DNA of 64,000 nt from positions 12,866 through 76,865 of the forward strand of contig CAAFVW010000116.1 of NCBI GenBank assembly GCA_900766575.1. Reading direction: 5' to 3'. The translations under genes and the position numbers were made by a program. Positions 29,717 through 39,385 of the stretch are shown one piece after another (position 1 is the stretch's first letter; each line of letters starts with the position of its first letter). Source of the DNA: Lachnospiraceae bacterium. GTDB lineage: Bacteria; Bacillota; Clostridia; Lachnospirales; Lachnospiraceae. Below the pieces are notes generated by a model. The model did not search any database, was not told where the DNA came from, and worked only from the letters and a program-made list of their open reading frames with translations.

Positions 29717-31060
29717 CTAACCTCCAATTCTCGCCCGAACCGCCTCGATCAGAGCCGACTGGCGTGTATCCTTATTTTCCAAAGCCCGCATGACATCCTC
29801 GTCATGAGTGCCTTTCGTGACAATGTGGTGGATGACCACCGTGTGTTTTTGCCCCTGCCGCCAGAGTCTTGCATTCAACTGCTGGTACAGCTCCAGCGAC
29901 CAGGTAAGTCCGAACCAGACAATGGTGCAACCTCCATCCTGCAGATTCAGACCATGTCCAGCCGATGCCGGGTGGATCAGTGCAAGTGGGATCTTTCCGG
30001 CATTCCAGTCATCGATGTCCTTTCCCATATCGATGCACCTGGCATTTTTGAACCGAGCCTTGATACGCTGGAGGTCGTGCTTATACCAGTAAGCCACCAG
30101 AAGGGGCTTGCCGTTTGCTCCTTCTACCAAATCTTCCAGGGCATCCAGCTTTCTGTCATGGATGGGGATGACCTTCTTGTCTTCGCCGTACACTGCACCA
30201 TTCGCCATCTGCAATAATTTGTTTGAAAGTGCTGCGGCGTTGGTAGCATCCAGTTCCTCATCACCGATGGATAAAACCATATCTTTCTGAAAGTCATCGT
30301 ACAGCTTCCGTTCCTTCGGACTCATGGAAACCTCAATGCGGTTATCGATCCGCTCCGGCATATCCAGATAATCTGTAGCTTTCATAGAAATACAGATATC
30401 TGAAATCAAAGCGTAAATCGCATCTTCTGCACCTTCACGGGGTTTGTAGCTGTAGATGATTTCCCGGTTCCGCTTATCCGGCAGGAAGAACCGATCACGG
30501 AAACCACCGATGAACCGACCGAGCCGCTGTCCCATATCCATCAGATACATCTGGGGCCACAGATCCAGCAGTGTGTTCGGGGCCGGTGTACCTGTCAGAC
30601 CAACGATGCGGGTGACCATCGGACGAACCTTTTTCATAGCTTTGAACCGTTCTGCCTTATTGGACTTAAAGCTCGACAGCTCATCGATCACGACCATGTC
30701 GAAATCCCAGTAATGGCTCTTCACCAGCCATGCCACATTTTCACGATTGATGATATACAGAAATGCTTTTCTCTGCAGGGCGGCTTTCCGTTCTGCTGCA
30801 GAACCCAGGACCAGGGAGGAGGTAAGGCCGGTGAGGTGTTCCCATTTTGCCAGTTCCTTTGGCCATGTATCTTCAGCCACTCTCTTCGGAGCAATTACCA
30901 GAACTCGGCTCACATCGAAGCTGTCCAGTGCCAACTGCCACAGAGCCGTAAGGGTGATGACCGTTTTCCCAAGACCCATATCCAGCATCAGGCAGCAGAT
31001 GCTCTGATTCAGAATGAAGTCTGTGGCGAACTGCTGGTAGTTATGCGGTTTGTATTTCAT
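29717..31060 (-). CDS. SNF2/DEAD-family helicase
   Basis: 447 aa. Walker A is in LMLDMGLGKTVITL, motif II in MVVIDELSSFKSNKAERF, motif III in VGLTGTPAPNTL. The C-terminal helicase half has ALIHPASAGHGLNLQDGG and LYQQLNARLWRQGQ (motif VI with the arginine finger). It is the usual phage SNF2-like helicase encoded beside a VRR-NUC nuclease. ATG 31,060 is preceded by GGAGGTGTTCTGG and overlaps the end of the nuclease gene. The helicase and nuclease may act together in replication or recombination. Confidence 0.94.
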   Translation of the reverse strand: MKYKPHNYQQFATDFILNQSICCLMLDMGLGKTVITLTALWQLALDSFDVSRVLVIAPKRVAEDTWPKELAKWEHLTGLTSSLVLGSAAERKAALQRKAFLYIINRENVAWLVKSHYWDFDMVVIDELSSFKSNKAERFKAMKKVRPMVTRIVGLTGTPAPNTLLDLWPQMYLMDMGQRLGRFIGGFRDRFFLPDKRNREIIYSYKPREGAEDAIYALISDICISMKATDYLDMPERIDNRIEVSMSPKERKLYDDFQKDMVLSIGDEELDATNAAALSNKLLQMANGAVYGEDKKVIPIHDRKLDALEDLVEGANGKPLLVAYWYKHDLQRIKARFKNARCIDMGKDIDDWNAGKIPLALIHPASAGHGLNLQDGGCTIVWFGLTWSLELYQQLNARLWRQGQKHTVVIHHIVTKGTHDEDVMRALENKDTRQSALIEAVRARIGG

Positions 31061-31322
31061 CCAGAACACCTCCAATCATTTCTGGTCTATCAACGCAGTA
31101 AACGGAAAATCCTAACGCCCGGAGCTGCGCGGCTCTCTTGACCTGCAACGGACGCATCTTCTTTCCAGGTGCCTTCATTTCCACAAAAGCCAACTTACCA
31201 CCGGGGAAGAGAACCAAACGGTCAGGCACCCCATCCAACCCAGGCGAAACAAATTTGACTGCCAGCCCACCACGCTTTTTTACCTCCGTGGTCAGCTTGC
31301 TCTCTACATAACTCTCACGCAA
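31041..31322 (-). CDS. VRR-NUC domain nuclease
   Basis: 93 aa, the standard length for stand-alone VRR-NUC proteins. It has the PD-(D/E)XK-like active site: FVSPGLDGVPDRLVLFPGGK with LAFVEMKAPGK (Glu and Lys), then PLQVKRAAQLRALGF. The best start is TTG 31,322, 8 bases after AAAGGAG, giving the family's usual RESYVESKL opening. Such nucleases act on structured DNA. It is translated just before the helicase and overlaps it by 20 bases. Confidence 0.92.
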   Translation of the reverse strand: MRESYVESKLTTEVKKRGGLAVKFVSPGLDGVPDRLVLFPGGKLAFVEMKAPGKKMRPLQVKRAAQLRALGFSVYCVDRPEMIGGVLDEIQTA

Positions 31323-31556
31323 AAGACCATCTCCTTTCCTGTTTCCTTTTGCCGTTTCCAGATAGCAAAAAACTCTTACGCGCGTACAGGTACATACACA
31401 CACCTGTTTCTTTCTTCTTTTATATCTACACACTCTCAATAGGGGGCTTTTTAGGAAACATGGGAAACAACCAGGCTTTTTCGCTGACCGCTGTGGTAAT
31501 TTCCCAGTTTCCGCACTGTGTTTCTTACTACCGTGTAGGAATCAGCAAGAAACACC
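31323..31556. other. Non-coding interval with clustered GTTTC/GAAAC pentamers
   Basis: A 234-base gap between the VapE-type gene and the VRR-NUC gene with no convincing coding frame. Seven GTTTC or GAAAC pentamers, in both orientations, fall between about 31,450 and 31,580. The AT-rich stretch TTTCTTCTTTTATAT lies on one side. It could hold a replication origin or regulatory sites, but nothing proves it. Confidence 0.35.
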
Positions 31557-33941
31557 TCATGGGTTTCCGTGTTTCTCCTCGGCAACACGGACGAATGCCT
31601 TCTGAACGCCATATCCAGGGATACGCATCTTGCCGGAGGCATTTCCCTCATACCGTTTCCAGCCGGGGATCTTGTTCAGGATAGACTCCACCTCATAGGA
31701 CTCTGTCCGTTTCAGATTCTGGCGTTCCTTGCCAAAGCATTCGCACCAGATTTCCATGATGCAGACTCGCTCACGGCGTACAGTACCCGTAGCCGGAACA
31801 CCGCCAAATTCGCTACCGCCGAGGAAGCTCCTGCGTTGGTACAGATCCATCTTGTCCCATCCATCCGGCAAAAGGGTGTCAAGGTAGTCTGCCACAATGC
31901 CTTCACGGTCATCGGACTCCATTGCATCCTGCTGACGGGCATAGGCTTCCGCAGCCACACTGCCGGAAAGGAACAGCTCCTCGCCTTGGTGGTATCGCTC
32001 GATGGCTTCAGCCCAGATCTGGTCGATGTCAGTCATCTCCCACGGATGGTGTGCGCCTTTGCCAGTCACATGAACCGGCCAGAAGCGGCGATTACCCGTA
32101 ATGTCACGCAAGAATCCACCCTCGGAGTTGGTGCTACCCACGATGATGCAGGTGCGTGGATGGCTTTCGACCACAATGCCATACGACTGGCGGAACTTAT
32201 CATCTGTCCGAGTGACAAAGGATTTCACCGTTTCCACATCGACCTTTTTGATACCGGCCAGCTCACCCAGTTCCAGAATCCAGTAGCCCTGCAGTTTCTC
32301 CGCTGCAGTCTTGTCCTTCATATCAGAGATGGAAAGGCTGTCGGAATACCACTGCCGACCCAGCAGGGCAAAGAAGGTAGACTTACCCACACCCTGGGGA
32401 CCGTTCAGTACGAGGATCGAGTCGAACTTCACACCCGGCTCATACACACGGGCAACTGCTGCTGTGAGGGTCTTTCTGGTGACCGCACGGACATACGGTG
32501 TATCATCCGCACCAAGGTAGTCGATAAGCAAGGTGTCCAAACGCTCCACGCCATCCCACTGGAGGGTGGCGAAGTAATCCTTGATGGGGTGATACTGCCG
32601 TTCCGCAGACACCACCGCCAGCAGAGCATCTTTGAATTTGGTCGGTGACCAGATGCCATAGACCTTCTCAAAGTACAGCTTGGCATTTGCCACATCTGCA
32701 TCCGCCCAGCCCGGTTTTACCTGTGTCCAGGGAATATCACCGATCACATCAATACTGCTCTTGAACTCGTTAAACACGATGGACTTCAGATTTGGGTCGT
32801 GCCGCACGATGGTAGCAATATTGTTCAGGGTATCTTTGACCTTGCCCTGCTTGTCCAGTTCCAGAAGGGTCTGCCAGTCCTCATCGGTGACTTCTTCCTC
32901 GAACTCAGCCTGGGCGAGATGTACACGCTCCTTGGCAAGCTGGATCTTGACCTTATCATCCTGCACGGCAAATTCCTGCATTGCTTTGAAGGACGGCAAC
33001 TTGGCTGGGTCGGCATCGGGATCAGCCTTGGCATCCAAAGAACCAAACTTGTGGATACGCACCACATCAAAGGCGTTCATCAATCTGCCACAAGCAGGGT
33101 CGGTAGCATGATGGCTGTATGCGAACTTGTCCTCATACACCACAACACCAGCCTGGGAGTCTGCCGGAATATAATCGAAGCGCCCTGGCATAGCACTGTG
33201 CTTGTACACATCAGGGAGGAAGGTTTCGATGGCATCCTGGATAGAATAAGTACGGCAGAATGCACCGACCGTTCCAGGCTTGGCGAGCGGGTCAGCCTGC
33301 TTTTTGATGTCACGCTGAACAATGCTCTGCTGCCGTTTGGATACCGGCCATTCGGCAGAGTTGTGCCAATCCGAGTACCGAGCAAGAATCTTATCCGGGT
33401 CCAGAAGTTCGCCCTCCATCTCATGGAAGATGAACTCACCGTCCGAAGATGTGCTGGGCCAGTACATCAGACGGCTCGGCTCATAGGTGGTGTCATCGAA
33501 CAGCTCAATGCCGATGTCCTCTGCTACTTTTCTGGCTACCGCACAGTATTCATCTGGAGTCACCTCACGGGACAGAGGAATGACCAATCGCAGGCGGGGC
33601 TTTTCCGGCGTGTGCTTATGGGTACTGTAGAAAAAGCAATGGAAGGAAAAGAACATCTCGATCTGGTCGATGATGTCTGGGGTGGCATAATCCATATCCA
33701 GAGAAAGGCCGGAACGGGTCAGTACACAGTCCTTCTTACGGCGGCCACCTTTGAGCGTACCGAGAACAAAACCGCCCACGTCCTTGATATCGTCCTGCTT
33801 GGCCTTGCTCAGCTTGCGGTACTGCTCCACAGTTTCTGCGGTGCGATGCGTCTGGGAAATGCGGTCACGAAACTCGGAAAGTTCCATATCAACCAGATTC
33901 CACTTTTTATCCATACGGGAATTACCTGTACTGATTCTCAT
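31557..33941 (-). CDS. Virulence-associated E (VapE)-type primase/helicase
   Basis: 794 aa. The N-terminal region has a primase-polymerase-like segment (GLSLDMDYATPDIID, then KPRLRLVIPLSREVTPDEY). The C-terminal half has the VapE P-loop (ILVLNGPQGVGKSTFF), Walker B-like WILELGELAG, then VKSFVTRTDDKFRQSYG, GSTNSEGGFLRDITGNRRFWPV. It would initiate phage replication. ATG 33,941 overlaps the upstream stop (ATGA) and follows GGAGGGATTGGA. Confidence 0.93.
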   Translation of the reverse strand: MRISTGNSRMDKKWNLVDMELSEFRDRISQTHRTAETVEQYRKLSKAKQDDIKDVGGFVLGTLKGGRRKKDCVLTRSGLSLDMDYATPDIIDQIEMFFSFHCFFYSTHKHTPEKPRLRLVIPLSREVTPDEYCAVARKVAEDIGIELFDDTTYEPSRLMYWPSTSSDGEFIFHEMEGELLDPDKILARYSDWHNSAEWPVSKRQQSIVQRDIKKQADPLAKPGTVGAFCRTYSIQDAIETFLPDVYKHSAMPGRFDYIPADSQAGVVVYEDKFAYSHHATDPACGRLMNAFDVVRIHKFGSLDAKADPDADPAKLPSFKAMQEFAVQDDKVKIQLAKERVHLAQAEFEEEVTDEDWQTLLELDKQGKVKDTLNNIATIVRHDPNLKSIVFNEFKSSIDVIGDIPWTQVKPGWADADVANAKLYFEKVYGIWSPTKFKDALLAVVSAERQYHPIKDYFATLQWDGVERLDTLLIDYLGADDTPYVRAVTRKTLTAAVARVYEPGVKFDSILVLNGPQGVGKSTFFALLGRQWYSDSLSISDMKDKTAAEKLQGYWILELGELAGIKKVDVETVKSFVTRTDDKFRQSYGIVVESHPRTCIIVGSTNSEGGFLRDITGNRRFWPVHVTGKGAHHPWEMTDIDQIWAEAIERYHQGEELFLSGSVAAEAYARQQDAMESDDREGIVADYLDTLLPDGWDKMDLYQRRSFLGGSEFGGVPATGTVRRERVCIMEIWCECFGKERQNLKRTESYEVESILNKIPGWKRYEGNASGKMRIPGYGVQKAFVRVAEEKHGNP

Positions 33942-34339
33942 TCCAATCCCTCCTTGAAGTTGTCGATGTTCCGCTGGAGCATCTCACGCTGACGAGCGGC
34001 TTCCTTCGCCTGAGCAATGTGATATTTGTACTCGTAGGCGCGTTCGACAGATGTAGCTCTTTTCATAGAATTTGCTTCACGGCTGTCGTAGTAAGCGACC
34101 CGGCGGGTCATGAACTCCAGCAAGCGGGTCTTATCCGTCTGGGTGCAATAGCGATGGATGAGCCGGAACACCTTCTTCGCCTTTGACTGTGGGCAAGGGA
34201 AGAAACGCTCCAAGTTCAGTTCGATGTACCCAGTCGGATAATTGATTTTCAGTTTTTTTGCATCGGCTTCCACATTGCGAACTGCGATGTGTGCCGTAGG
34301 ATCGGGGTAACCCTCTCCGTTATTCCTGCTGATTCCCAT
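33938..34339 (-). CDS. Hypothetical protein of the replication operon
   Basis: 133 aa, basic and helical (KKVFRLIHRYCTQTDKTRLLEFM and RAYEYKYHIAQAKEAARQREMLQRNI). An N-terminus GYPDPTAHIAVRNVEADA follows the start. No domain is recognised. AAGGAGG is 8 bases before ATG 34,339. Located between the polymerase and VapE genes and coupled to VapE, so a replication accessory role is likely. Confidence 0.75.
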   Translation of the reverse strand: MGISRNNGEGYPDPTAHIAVRNVEADAKKLKINYPTGYIELNLERFFPCPQSKAKKVFRLIHRYCTQTDKTRLLEFMTRRVAYYDSREANSMKRATSVERAYEYKYHIAQAKEAARQREMLQRNIDNFKEGLE

Positions 34340-34352
34340 GAGCAGTACCTCC

Positions 34353-36290
34353 TTAGTCTTTTTTGTAAAATGCACATTCATAACCATCTGCACGAAGGGG
34401 CAGGCCAGCCGCCCAGTCTGGGACAATCGCCATCATCTGGCAGACCTCGTTCACGCTAGAAACGCCCTCTGGTACTTCCAGCACAGCTTCGTCATGGATG
34501 TGCATCACGATTTCAAATCCGGCATCACGCAGTCGTAGCATTGCAAGTGCCAGCAGGTCACGGGCTGTGGCTTGAACGATGTTCTCGACCAGCTTCGGCC
34601 CATAAGTTTCGATCCGCATCCACTTCTTGCTCTCACCAACACCTTCATAGGAAAGGCTCTCCCGTCCGAAACGATTCATGGTCATGCGGGGCTTGATGTA
34701 TGAAAGATTTCTGCCGGATGGTAAGGTGACAAACAGGATGCCAGAACGATAGGAAAAACACAGATTTCCATAGGAAACAGATGTCTTTTCCCGAACAGCC
34801 TTCACTGCTGCCGCATCCACATCCCACCAGAACTTCGTGATATGAGGATTGGAGCCTCGCCACTGATTGACCAGCGGTTGTAGCTCATCTTCTTCCAAAC
34901 CCATATCTAGGGCACCCATCGAGGTCAAAGCGCCCACAGAGCCACCATAGCCAAGTGCCAGTTCAGCGATTTTGCCTTTTTGCCGGAGGTGACCATTCAC
35001 ACCGTGCTTTACCACAGGAACGCCGAACATTTGGCTGGCAGATGCACAGTAGATATCCCCACCCTGTGCAAAAGTATCGAGCCGCCACTGTTCCCCGGAG
35101 AACCATGCAAGCACTCTGGCTTCGATTGCGGAGAAGTCCGCTACGATAAAACGGTAGCCTGGTTTCGGAATAAAAGCGGTACGAATCAGTTCTGACAGCA
35201 CCCTAGGGGTGGAATCATACAGCAAATCAACCAAGTCGAATTGCTGATTCTTTACAAGGTCACGCGCCAGTTCCAGATCCTCGATATGGTTCTGGGGAAG
35301 ATTCTGGACTTGCACCAGTCTGCCAGCCCATCTGCCAGTGCGGTTCGCACCGTAAAATTGGAGCAGGCCATGGACTCGACCATCCGAACAGACAGAGCGT
35401 TCGATGGCTTCGTACTTTTTCACAGACGTCTTTGCCATCAAAAGCCGGAGTTTCAATACCTCCAATACTTCGCCATCTGCATTGCCGATGAGAGACTTCA
35501 CGGCTTTTTTATCTAATTTGTCTGCTTCCACGCCATGCTCCGCCAACCAGCCTTTGATCTGGACTGGAGAGTTGGGGTTGGAAAGACCAGTAAGCTCATA
35601 GGCTCTGGCGGTAACAGCATCCTTGTACTGGTTATCGCAGAGGACGGCATTTGCCGCCAGTTTCTGGTCAACCAGGATGCCGCGATCGTTGATTTCCTGG
35701 TCCATCTGGTAGAACTTCATCTCCTGTGCTGGGATCGGGAAGTTCCGAAGTTTATATCTGATTTCACGCTCTGCATCCACATCCCGGATACAATATGTTT
35801 TGAACCGCACCCATTTCTCCGGCTCGTCCTCTGGGCGATTCCTTGTCCTGCCACCGTTCACTTTGGTTGGCTTGCACGGCATGGAGAAGAATCGAACCAA
35901 ATCAACGCCTTCTTTCAGCTTTTTCCGCTGTATGTTCAGCACCTCACCAACACCGTCCAGAGAAAGTGGAAGTGCCAGCATAGCAGACTGAACGGCGGTA
36001 CACTGCCATGCTACAGGAGAAAGGCGATGCCCCAGGTATTTGGAAATACACGTCCGTTCAAAAGCGGCGTTGAATGCAGTTTTCACAATGCTCTCATCTT
36101 CCAGAGCATCCAGCACACGTTGCGGCAGTTGCTCTCCACAGGCCAGATCCACGATCTGTGTTTCTTCCTCATCAAAGGCATAGGCAAACAACAGGATTTC
36201 AAAATTGGGACTGTCGCTGTATGCATAGACACCGCACTTCTGCAGGTCTACATCTGAATAAGTTTCAATATCGATAGCCAACAGGCTCAT
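34353..36290 (-). CDS. DNA polymerase I-like, family A phage polymerase
   Basis: 645 aa. The N-terminal 3'-5' exonuclease domain starts LAIDIETYSDVDL with further acidic motifs (CIRDVDAERE). The polymerase domain has motif A FIVADFSAIEARVLAW, motif B RQKGKIAELALGYGG, and motif C MHIHDEAVLEVP. This is the phage-type polA without a 5' nuclease. It would replicate the phage genome with the VapE and helicase proteins. Confidence 0.96.
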   Translation of the reverse strand: MSLLAIDIETYSDVDLQKCGVYAYSDSPNFEILLFAYAFDEEETQIVDLACGEQLPQRVLDALEDESIVKTAFNAAFERTCISKYLGHRLSPVAWQCTAVQSAMLALPLSLDGVGEVLNIQRKKLKEGVDLVRFFSMPCKPTKVNGGRTRNRPEDEPEKWVRFKTYCIRDVDAEREIRYKLRNFPIPAQEMKFYQMDQEINDRGILVDQKLAANAVLCDNQYKDAVTARAYELTGLSNPNSPVQIKGWLAEHGVEADKLDKKAVKSLIGNADGEVLEVLKLRLLMAKTSVKKYEAIERSVCSDGRVHGLLQFYGANRTGRWAGRLVQVQNLPQNHIEDLELARDLVKNQQFDLVDLLYDSTPRVLSELIRTAFIPKPGYRFIVADFSAIEARVLAWFSGEQWRLDTFAQGGDIYCASASQMFGVPVVKHGVNGHLRQKGKIAELALGYGGSVGALTSMGALDMGLEEDELQPLVNQWRGSNPHITKFWWDVDAAAVKAVREKTSVSYGNLCFSYRSGILFVTLPSGRNLSYIKPRMTMNRFGRESLSYEGVGESKKWMRIETYGPKLVENIVQATARDLLALAMLRLRDAGFEIVMHIHDEAVLEVPEGVSSVNEVCQMMAIVPDWAAGLPLRADGYECAFYKKD

Positions 36291-36379
36291 GTAACCACTC
36301 CTCTCGAAAAGCTATGTTCCGTCAGCACAGACGGATTAAATATGTATGGGGAGAACGGCGAACCGTCCTCCCCGGAAGA

Positions 36380-36919
36380 TTAGGACAGGAAGTCCTCATC
36401 ATCCTCAGTCTGGAAATCGTCCGCAGCAGAGGTGCGACCGCCCAGGCTCTCGCCATCCTTCAGCTTCTGAATGTTACCCAGACCAGCGGCGATGCCACGG
36501 TTGCCGTTGCTGTTGTAGCCGTAGAAGGTCACGCTGATCTTGCCATAGCAGCCGGAGTACACCTCGCTCTGGTCGAGGATAGGCTGAACTTTGCTGTCCA
36601 CGACCTGCGGAGCCTGACGGCTGTTTGCGTTGAAGAAGTAGCAACCAGCATAGGCTTCGTCATCCGGGCGGTCGATATCACCGTCACGCAGAGGGAGCTT
36701 GAGGTTGGCCGGAACCTTACCGCCCCACTTAGAAACGGAGTCCTTCTTGGCCTGTTCGATAGCTGCCTTGATTGCGTTGACCGTAGCGGTATCCTTCTTG
36801 GAAACAATGGCAGATACGCTGTACTTCGGATCGCCGCCATTCACGGAATCCGGCTCCCAGCAGTGCAGATAAGAAAAACGGCAAGGTACGATAACTTTGG
36901 TGTTGTTCTGATTATTCAT
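36380..36919 (-). CDS. DUF2815 family protein, probable ssDNA-binding protein
   Basis: 179 aa. It has PCRFSYLHCWEPDSVNGGDPKYSVSAI, KAAIEQAKKDSVSKWGGKVP, then YAGCYFFNANSRQAPQVVD and EVYSGCYGKISVTFYGYN, the DUF2815 signature. Members have an OB-like fold and are encoded with phage-type polymerases and DUF2800 proteins. The acidic tail (DDEDFLS) is typical of single-strand-binding proteins. Gene order supports a role in replication or recombination. Confidence 0.9.
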   Translation of the reverse strand: MNNQNNTKVIVPCRFSYLHCWEPDSVNGGDPKYSVSAIVSKKDTATVNAIKAAIEQAKKDSVSKWGGKVPANLKLPLRDGDIDRPDDEAYAGCYFFNANSRQAPQVVDSKVQPILDQSEVYSGCYGKISVTFYGYNSNGNRGIAAGLGNIQKLKDGESLGGRTSAADDFQTEDDEDFLS

Positions 36920-36922
36920 GGT

Positions 36923-38050
36923 TTATTCCTCCTGAAAATCCGCCGTAGCGGTTGATTGTGTGATTGCTTCTCTCTTGTCGGAATCCGGCACGAGGGTGAT
37001 TTTCCCCTGGGGTTTGTACACATACTGCCCAAGGACACGAGCAAATTCCTTCTTGCCCATCAGACGCTCCATCTCGGTAACACCGATGAGCGACTGTTTG
37101 TAGATGTCGGTGTACCCAGCGGCTTTGGCGGCTTGCTCCACCTCGGCATCACTGGAATACTTGCGGTTGCTCCGACCTTCCACCAGTTTGTAACCCGTCC
37201 ACTGTTTTCCGTGGACGATGGCCTGATCCTGAGCGAAGGCATAGACATCAGCTGACCACTTTGCCAGTTCATCCGATACCTTCAGCACCTCTGCAATTTC
37301 TGCATCGGACAGAAGGGCAGGCTGACGAAATTCCATCTGTGCTAGCTTCAAGAACTCCTCGGCTCTGGCACGGCACTGGTTTCTTGCTTTGCAGAACCGG
37401 CACCAGCTTCCGGCGTGGAACTCTCCGGCTCCAGTCATCGCCATAGCGGAACGGGGCTTCAGAATTTCCTCGCCCCACTTTTTGAGGTCAGCGGGGGTGA
37501 TGTCCCAGGAACTGTAGTTATTGATACGGGGCTGGTAAATCGTGAGCCGGACAGTTTCCACATCGTAGAGCATCTCGGCCATTGCCAACACGCCGAGACC
37601 ATAGGCCATAAGCTGGGGATTTTCCACGGCACTGACTTCCACGCCCCGTCCCAGTTTAAGATCAATAATGTGAACCACCTTGTCCGTAACGATGACCATA
37701 TCGGCGGTACCAAAGCAGTCCGTTGCGTAGTCGGAAATATCGACACGCTGCTCCACTGCAAAAACAGGCTGTTTGCACTCACGCTTGGCATCTTCAATCT
37801 CACCGATGACGAAGGAAACATAATCGTCCACGGCTTCCAGTAGGTCATCCGAGTAGTAATCCGACACTGGACGTTTGGTGCGAAGCTTCAGGTGCTTTTT
37901 GATAAGGTGTTCTGCCAGAGCGTGTCCGGCAGAACCTTCAGCGGCATAGGAACTTTCTTCATCGGCATACTGCTCTCCCAGCACCAGGGAAGGGGTACAG
38001 TTCAGAGTACGGTGCAGAGCCGAGGGTGAGTTCCGTGCGTGGGCCCCCAT
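36923..38050 (-). CDS. DUF2800 family protein, RecB-like PD-(D/E)XK nuclease
   Basis: 375 aa. FGTADMVIVTDKVVHIIDLKLGRG holds the D-x(n)-D-x-K active site. A downstream cysteine cluster (SWCRFCKARNQC) probably binds a 4Fe-4S group, as in AddB/Cas4-type nucleases. It would process DNA ends for recombination with the DUF2815 protein. The frame stops next to the DUF2815 gene with a 3-base gap, and its start overlaps the 107-aa gene. Confidence 0.9.
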   Translation of the reverse strand: MGAHARNSPSALHRTLNCTPSLVLGEQYADEESSYAAEGSAGHALAEHLIKKHLKLRTKRPVSDYYSDDLLEAVDDYVSFVIGEIEDAKRECKQPVFAVEQRVDISDYATDCFGTADMVIVTDKVVHIIDLKLGRGVEVSAVENPQLMAYGLGVLAMAEMLYDVETVRLTIYQPRINNYSSWDITPADLKKWGEEILKPRSAMAMTGAGEFHAGSWCRFCKARNQCRARAEEFLKLAQMEFRQPALLSDAEIAEVLKVSDELAKWSADVYAFAQDQAIVHGKQWTGYKLVEGRSNRKYSSDAEVEQAAKAAGYTDIYKQSLIGVTEMERLMGKKEFARVLGQYVYKPQGKITLVPDSDKREAITQSTATADFQEE

Positions 38051-38373
38051 TAGAGAGCCTCCGCATCTGCCAGCAGCGCCGGGTAGTCTTCCGGCTTGAC
38101 CCCGGACAGCTTGCCGGAGTCATACTTCAGCAGAAGATCTTTGACTTCCTTACGCTTGCCGTTCTGGGACTTATCTGCCAGTACAGCACGGACTTCCTCG
38201 ATGGTGATCTTCTTCTCCTCGGCTTCAGCCTTGGGAGCAGGCTTGTCCGTTGTATCTGCCTTGGCAGACTTATCTGTGGTGACTGTTGCCGGAGCTTCAG
38301 CCTGTGCCAAAGCACGGTAGCCTGCCGCCAGCTTTTCAAAACCATCTGCGATGGTCAAAAATACGTCTTTCAT
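38050..38373 (-). CDS. Small acidic phage protein, function unknown
   Basis: 107 aa. A helical N-terminus (FLTIADGFEKLAAGYRALAQ) is followed by an Ala/Thr/Lys-rich linker. A small C-terminal helical domain (TIEEVRAVLADKSQNGKRKEVKDLLLKY) resembles the tail domains of other phage replication accessory proteins. ATG 38,373 has AGGATGG at 8 bases; the upstream ATG 38,385 is poorly served. Located before the DUF2800 nuclease. Confidence 0.75.
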   Translation of the reverse strand: MKDVFLTIADGFEKLAAGYRALAQAEAPATVTTDKSAKADTTDKPAPKAEAEEKKITIEEVRAVLADKSQNGKRKEVKDLLLKYDSGKLSGVKPEDYPALLADAEAL

Positions 38374-38391
38374 AGCGTTTTCCATCCTTTC

Positions 38392-38793
38392 TTAGTAGCG
38401 GTAAAACAGGAGTCCTTTCACGATGCGGCGGTAATCAGCATCCAGGCGGTCATCCAGGAGAATGGTTGCCGGATCGATCTGACGGAGCTTCTCATCATAG
38501 AGGATTGCAGGCACCTTGACCTTCTTTGCCTCGTTGATCTCATATTCCATACCGTTGGTGATTGTCGTGCCGATGATCCACATCATGTCGCATTCCTTCA
38601 TCAACTCCACGCCCATCTTGATGCCCTTGATACGCTCATACTGGTCGTTGTCATCAAGGAACTGCGGGAAATAGAGATGCGGAACAACAGGGATGTAACC
38701 GCTGTTAATCAGCACACGAGCCGCAAACTTGGCGAGCTTGAGATTCTTCTCCACATCGCCTTTCATCGGGGAACAAACAAATACTTTGTCCAT
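38392..38793 (-). CDS. DUF4406 protein (nucleoside 2-deoxyribosyltransferase-like)
   Basis: 133 aa. VFVCSPMKGDVEKNLKLAKFAARV and VVPHLYFPQFLDDND start a Rossmann-like fold. MKECDMMWIIGTTITNGMEYEINEAKK is the signature block around the binding site. It is distantly related to nucleoside deoxyribosyltransferases. It could act in nucleotide metabolism or salvage during phage replication. Confidence 0.88.
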   Translation of the reverse strand: MDKVFVCSPMKGDVEKNLKLAKFAARVLINSGYIPVVPHLYFPQFLDDNDQYERIKGIKMGVELMKECDMMWIIGTTITNGMEYEINEAKKVKVPAILYDEKLRQIDPATILLDDRLDADYRRIVKGLLFYRY

Positions 38794-38836
38794 AAAAATT
38801 CACCTTGCCTTTCAGTACATTCAGGGGTGTGTCCCG

Positions 38837-39169
38837 TTATTGCCGAGAACTCCTCGGCAGAGCGAAAGCATCAAGAATGCTCTTCATCACAGCTTGCTGT
38901 TCCGGCTGCAGTCCAGGAAGCAGTTCTGCAAGAAGGTTTTCTTGCTCTTGGTTGAGGTAACGCCGACCAGAAGACCACCCAGGTAATGCCTTGATTCCGC
39001 CGCCGTGTCCCGGTACCATTTCAAAGGCGGTGCAAGGAGTGATGGCATCAAGATCGCTGCGGATGGTATTTCGTGAAACACCAAACTCCGCCATAAGCTC
39101 TCTGATACTTGTTTCGCGCTTGTCCGAGATATAATCACGGATGGCGAACTGCCGTTCAGCTTGTGTCAT
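38837..39169 (-). CDS. DeoR-type HTH transcription regulator
   Basis: 110 aa with an N-terminal winged-helix HTH (IRDYISDKRETSIRELMAEFGVSRNTIRSDLDAI, the DeoR pattern). The C-terminal part has the usual GHGGGIKALPGW wing. A helical tail follows (QENLLAELLPGLQPEQQAVM). It lacks a DeoR sugar-binding domain. It probably controls the early replication operon that follows. Confidence 0.85.
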   Translation of the reverse strand: MTQAERQFAIRDYISDKRETSIRELMAEFGVSRNTIRSDLDAITPCTAFEMVPGHGGGIKALPGWSSGRRYLNQEQENLLAELLPGLQPEQQAVMKSILDAFALPRSSRQ

Positions 39170-39291
39170 GTCCTTGCACCTCCTTTCGCTTTCGATGTAC
39201 TCAGATTACAGGTCAAAGGGTCAGTCTCACTGCACCTTTGAAATCAGTTTTGAAAAAATGTTGTTTGCATTTTTCTCCAGCGATTTGACAC

Positions 39292-39345
39292 AAAAAAATA
39301 AAGGCCGGAGTATGGGCTGTACGAATACAGCCTTACTCCGGCCTT
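39292..39345 (-). terminator. Strong terminator upstream of the replication operon
   Basis: A long near-perfect hairpin (AAGGCCGGAGTA and GGCTGTA arms around CGAA), followed on the minus strand by TATTTTTTTGTG. It ends the zinc-ribbon gene transcript. Confidence 0.9.
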
Positions 39346-39385
39346 AGTGGTGACAAATGCCCCGGTGGTCAGTCAGTAATGCAAT

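Noticed and set aside
32799..33992. Long plus-strand frame (397 codons) opposite the VapE gene
   Set aside because: No start signal or known motif; the minus-strand gene is well supported.
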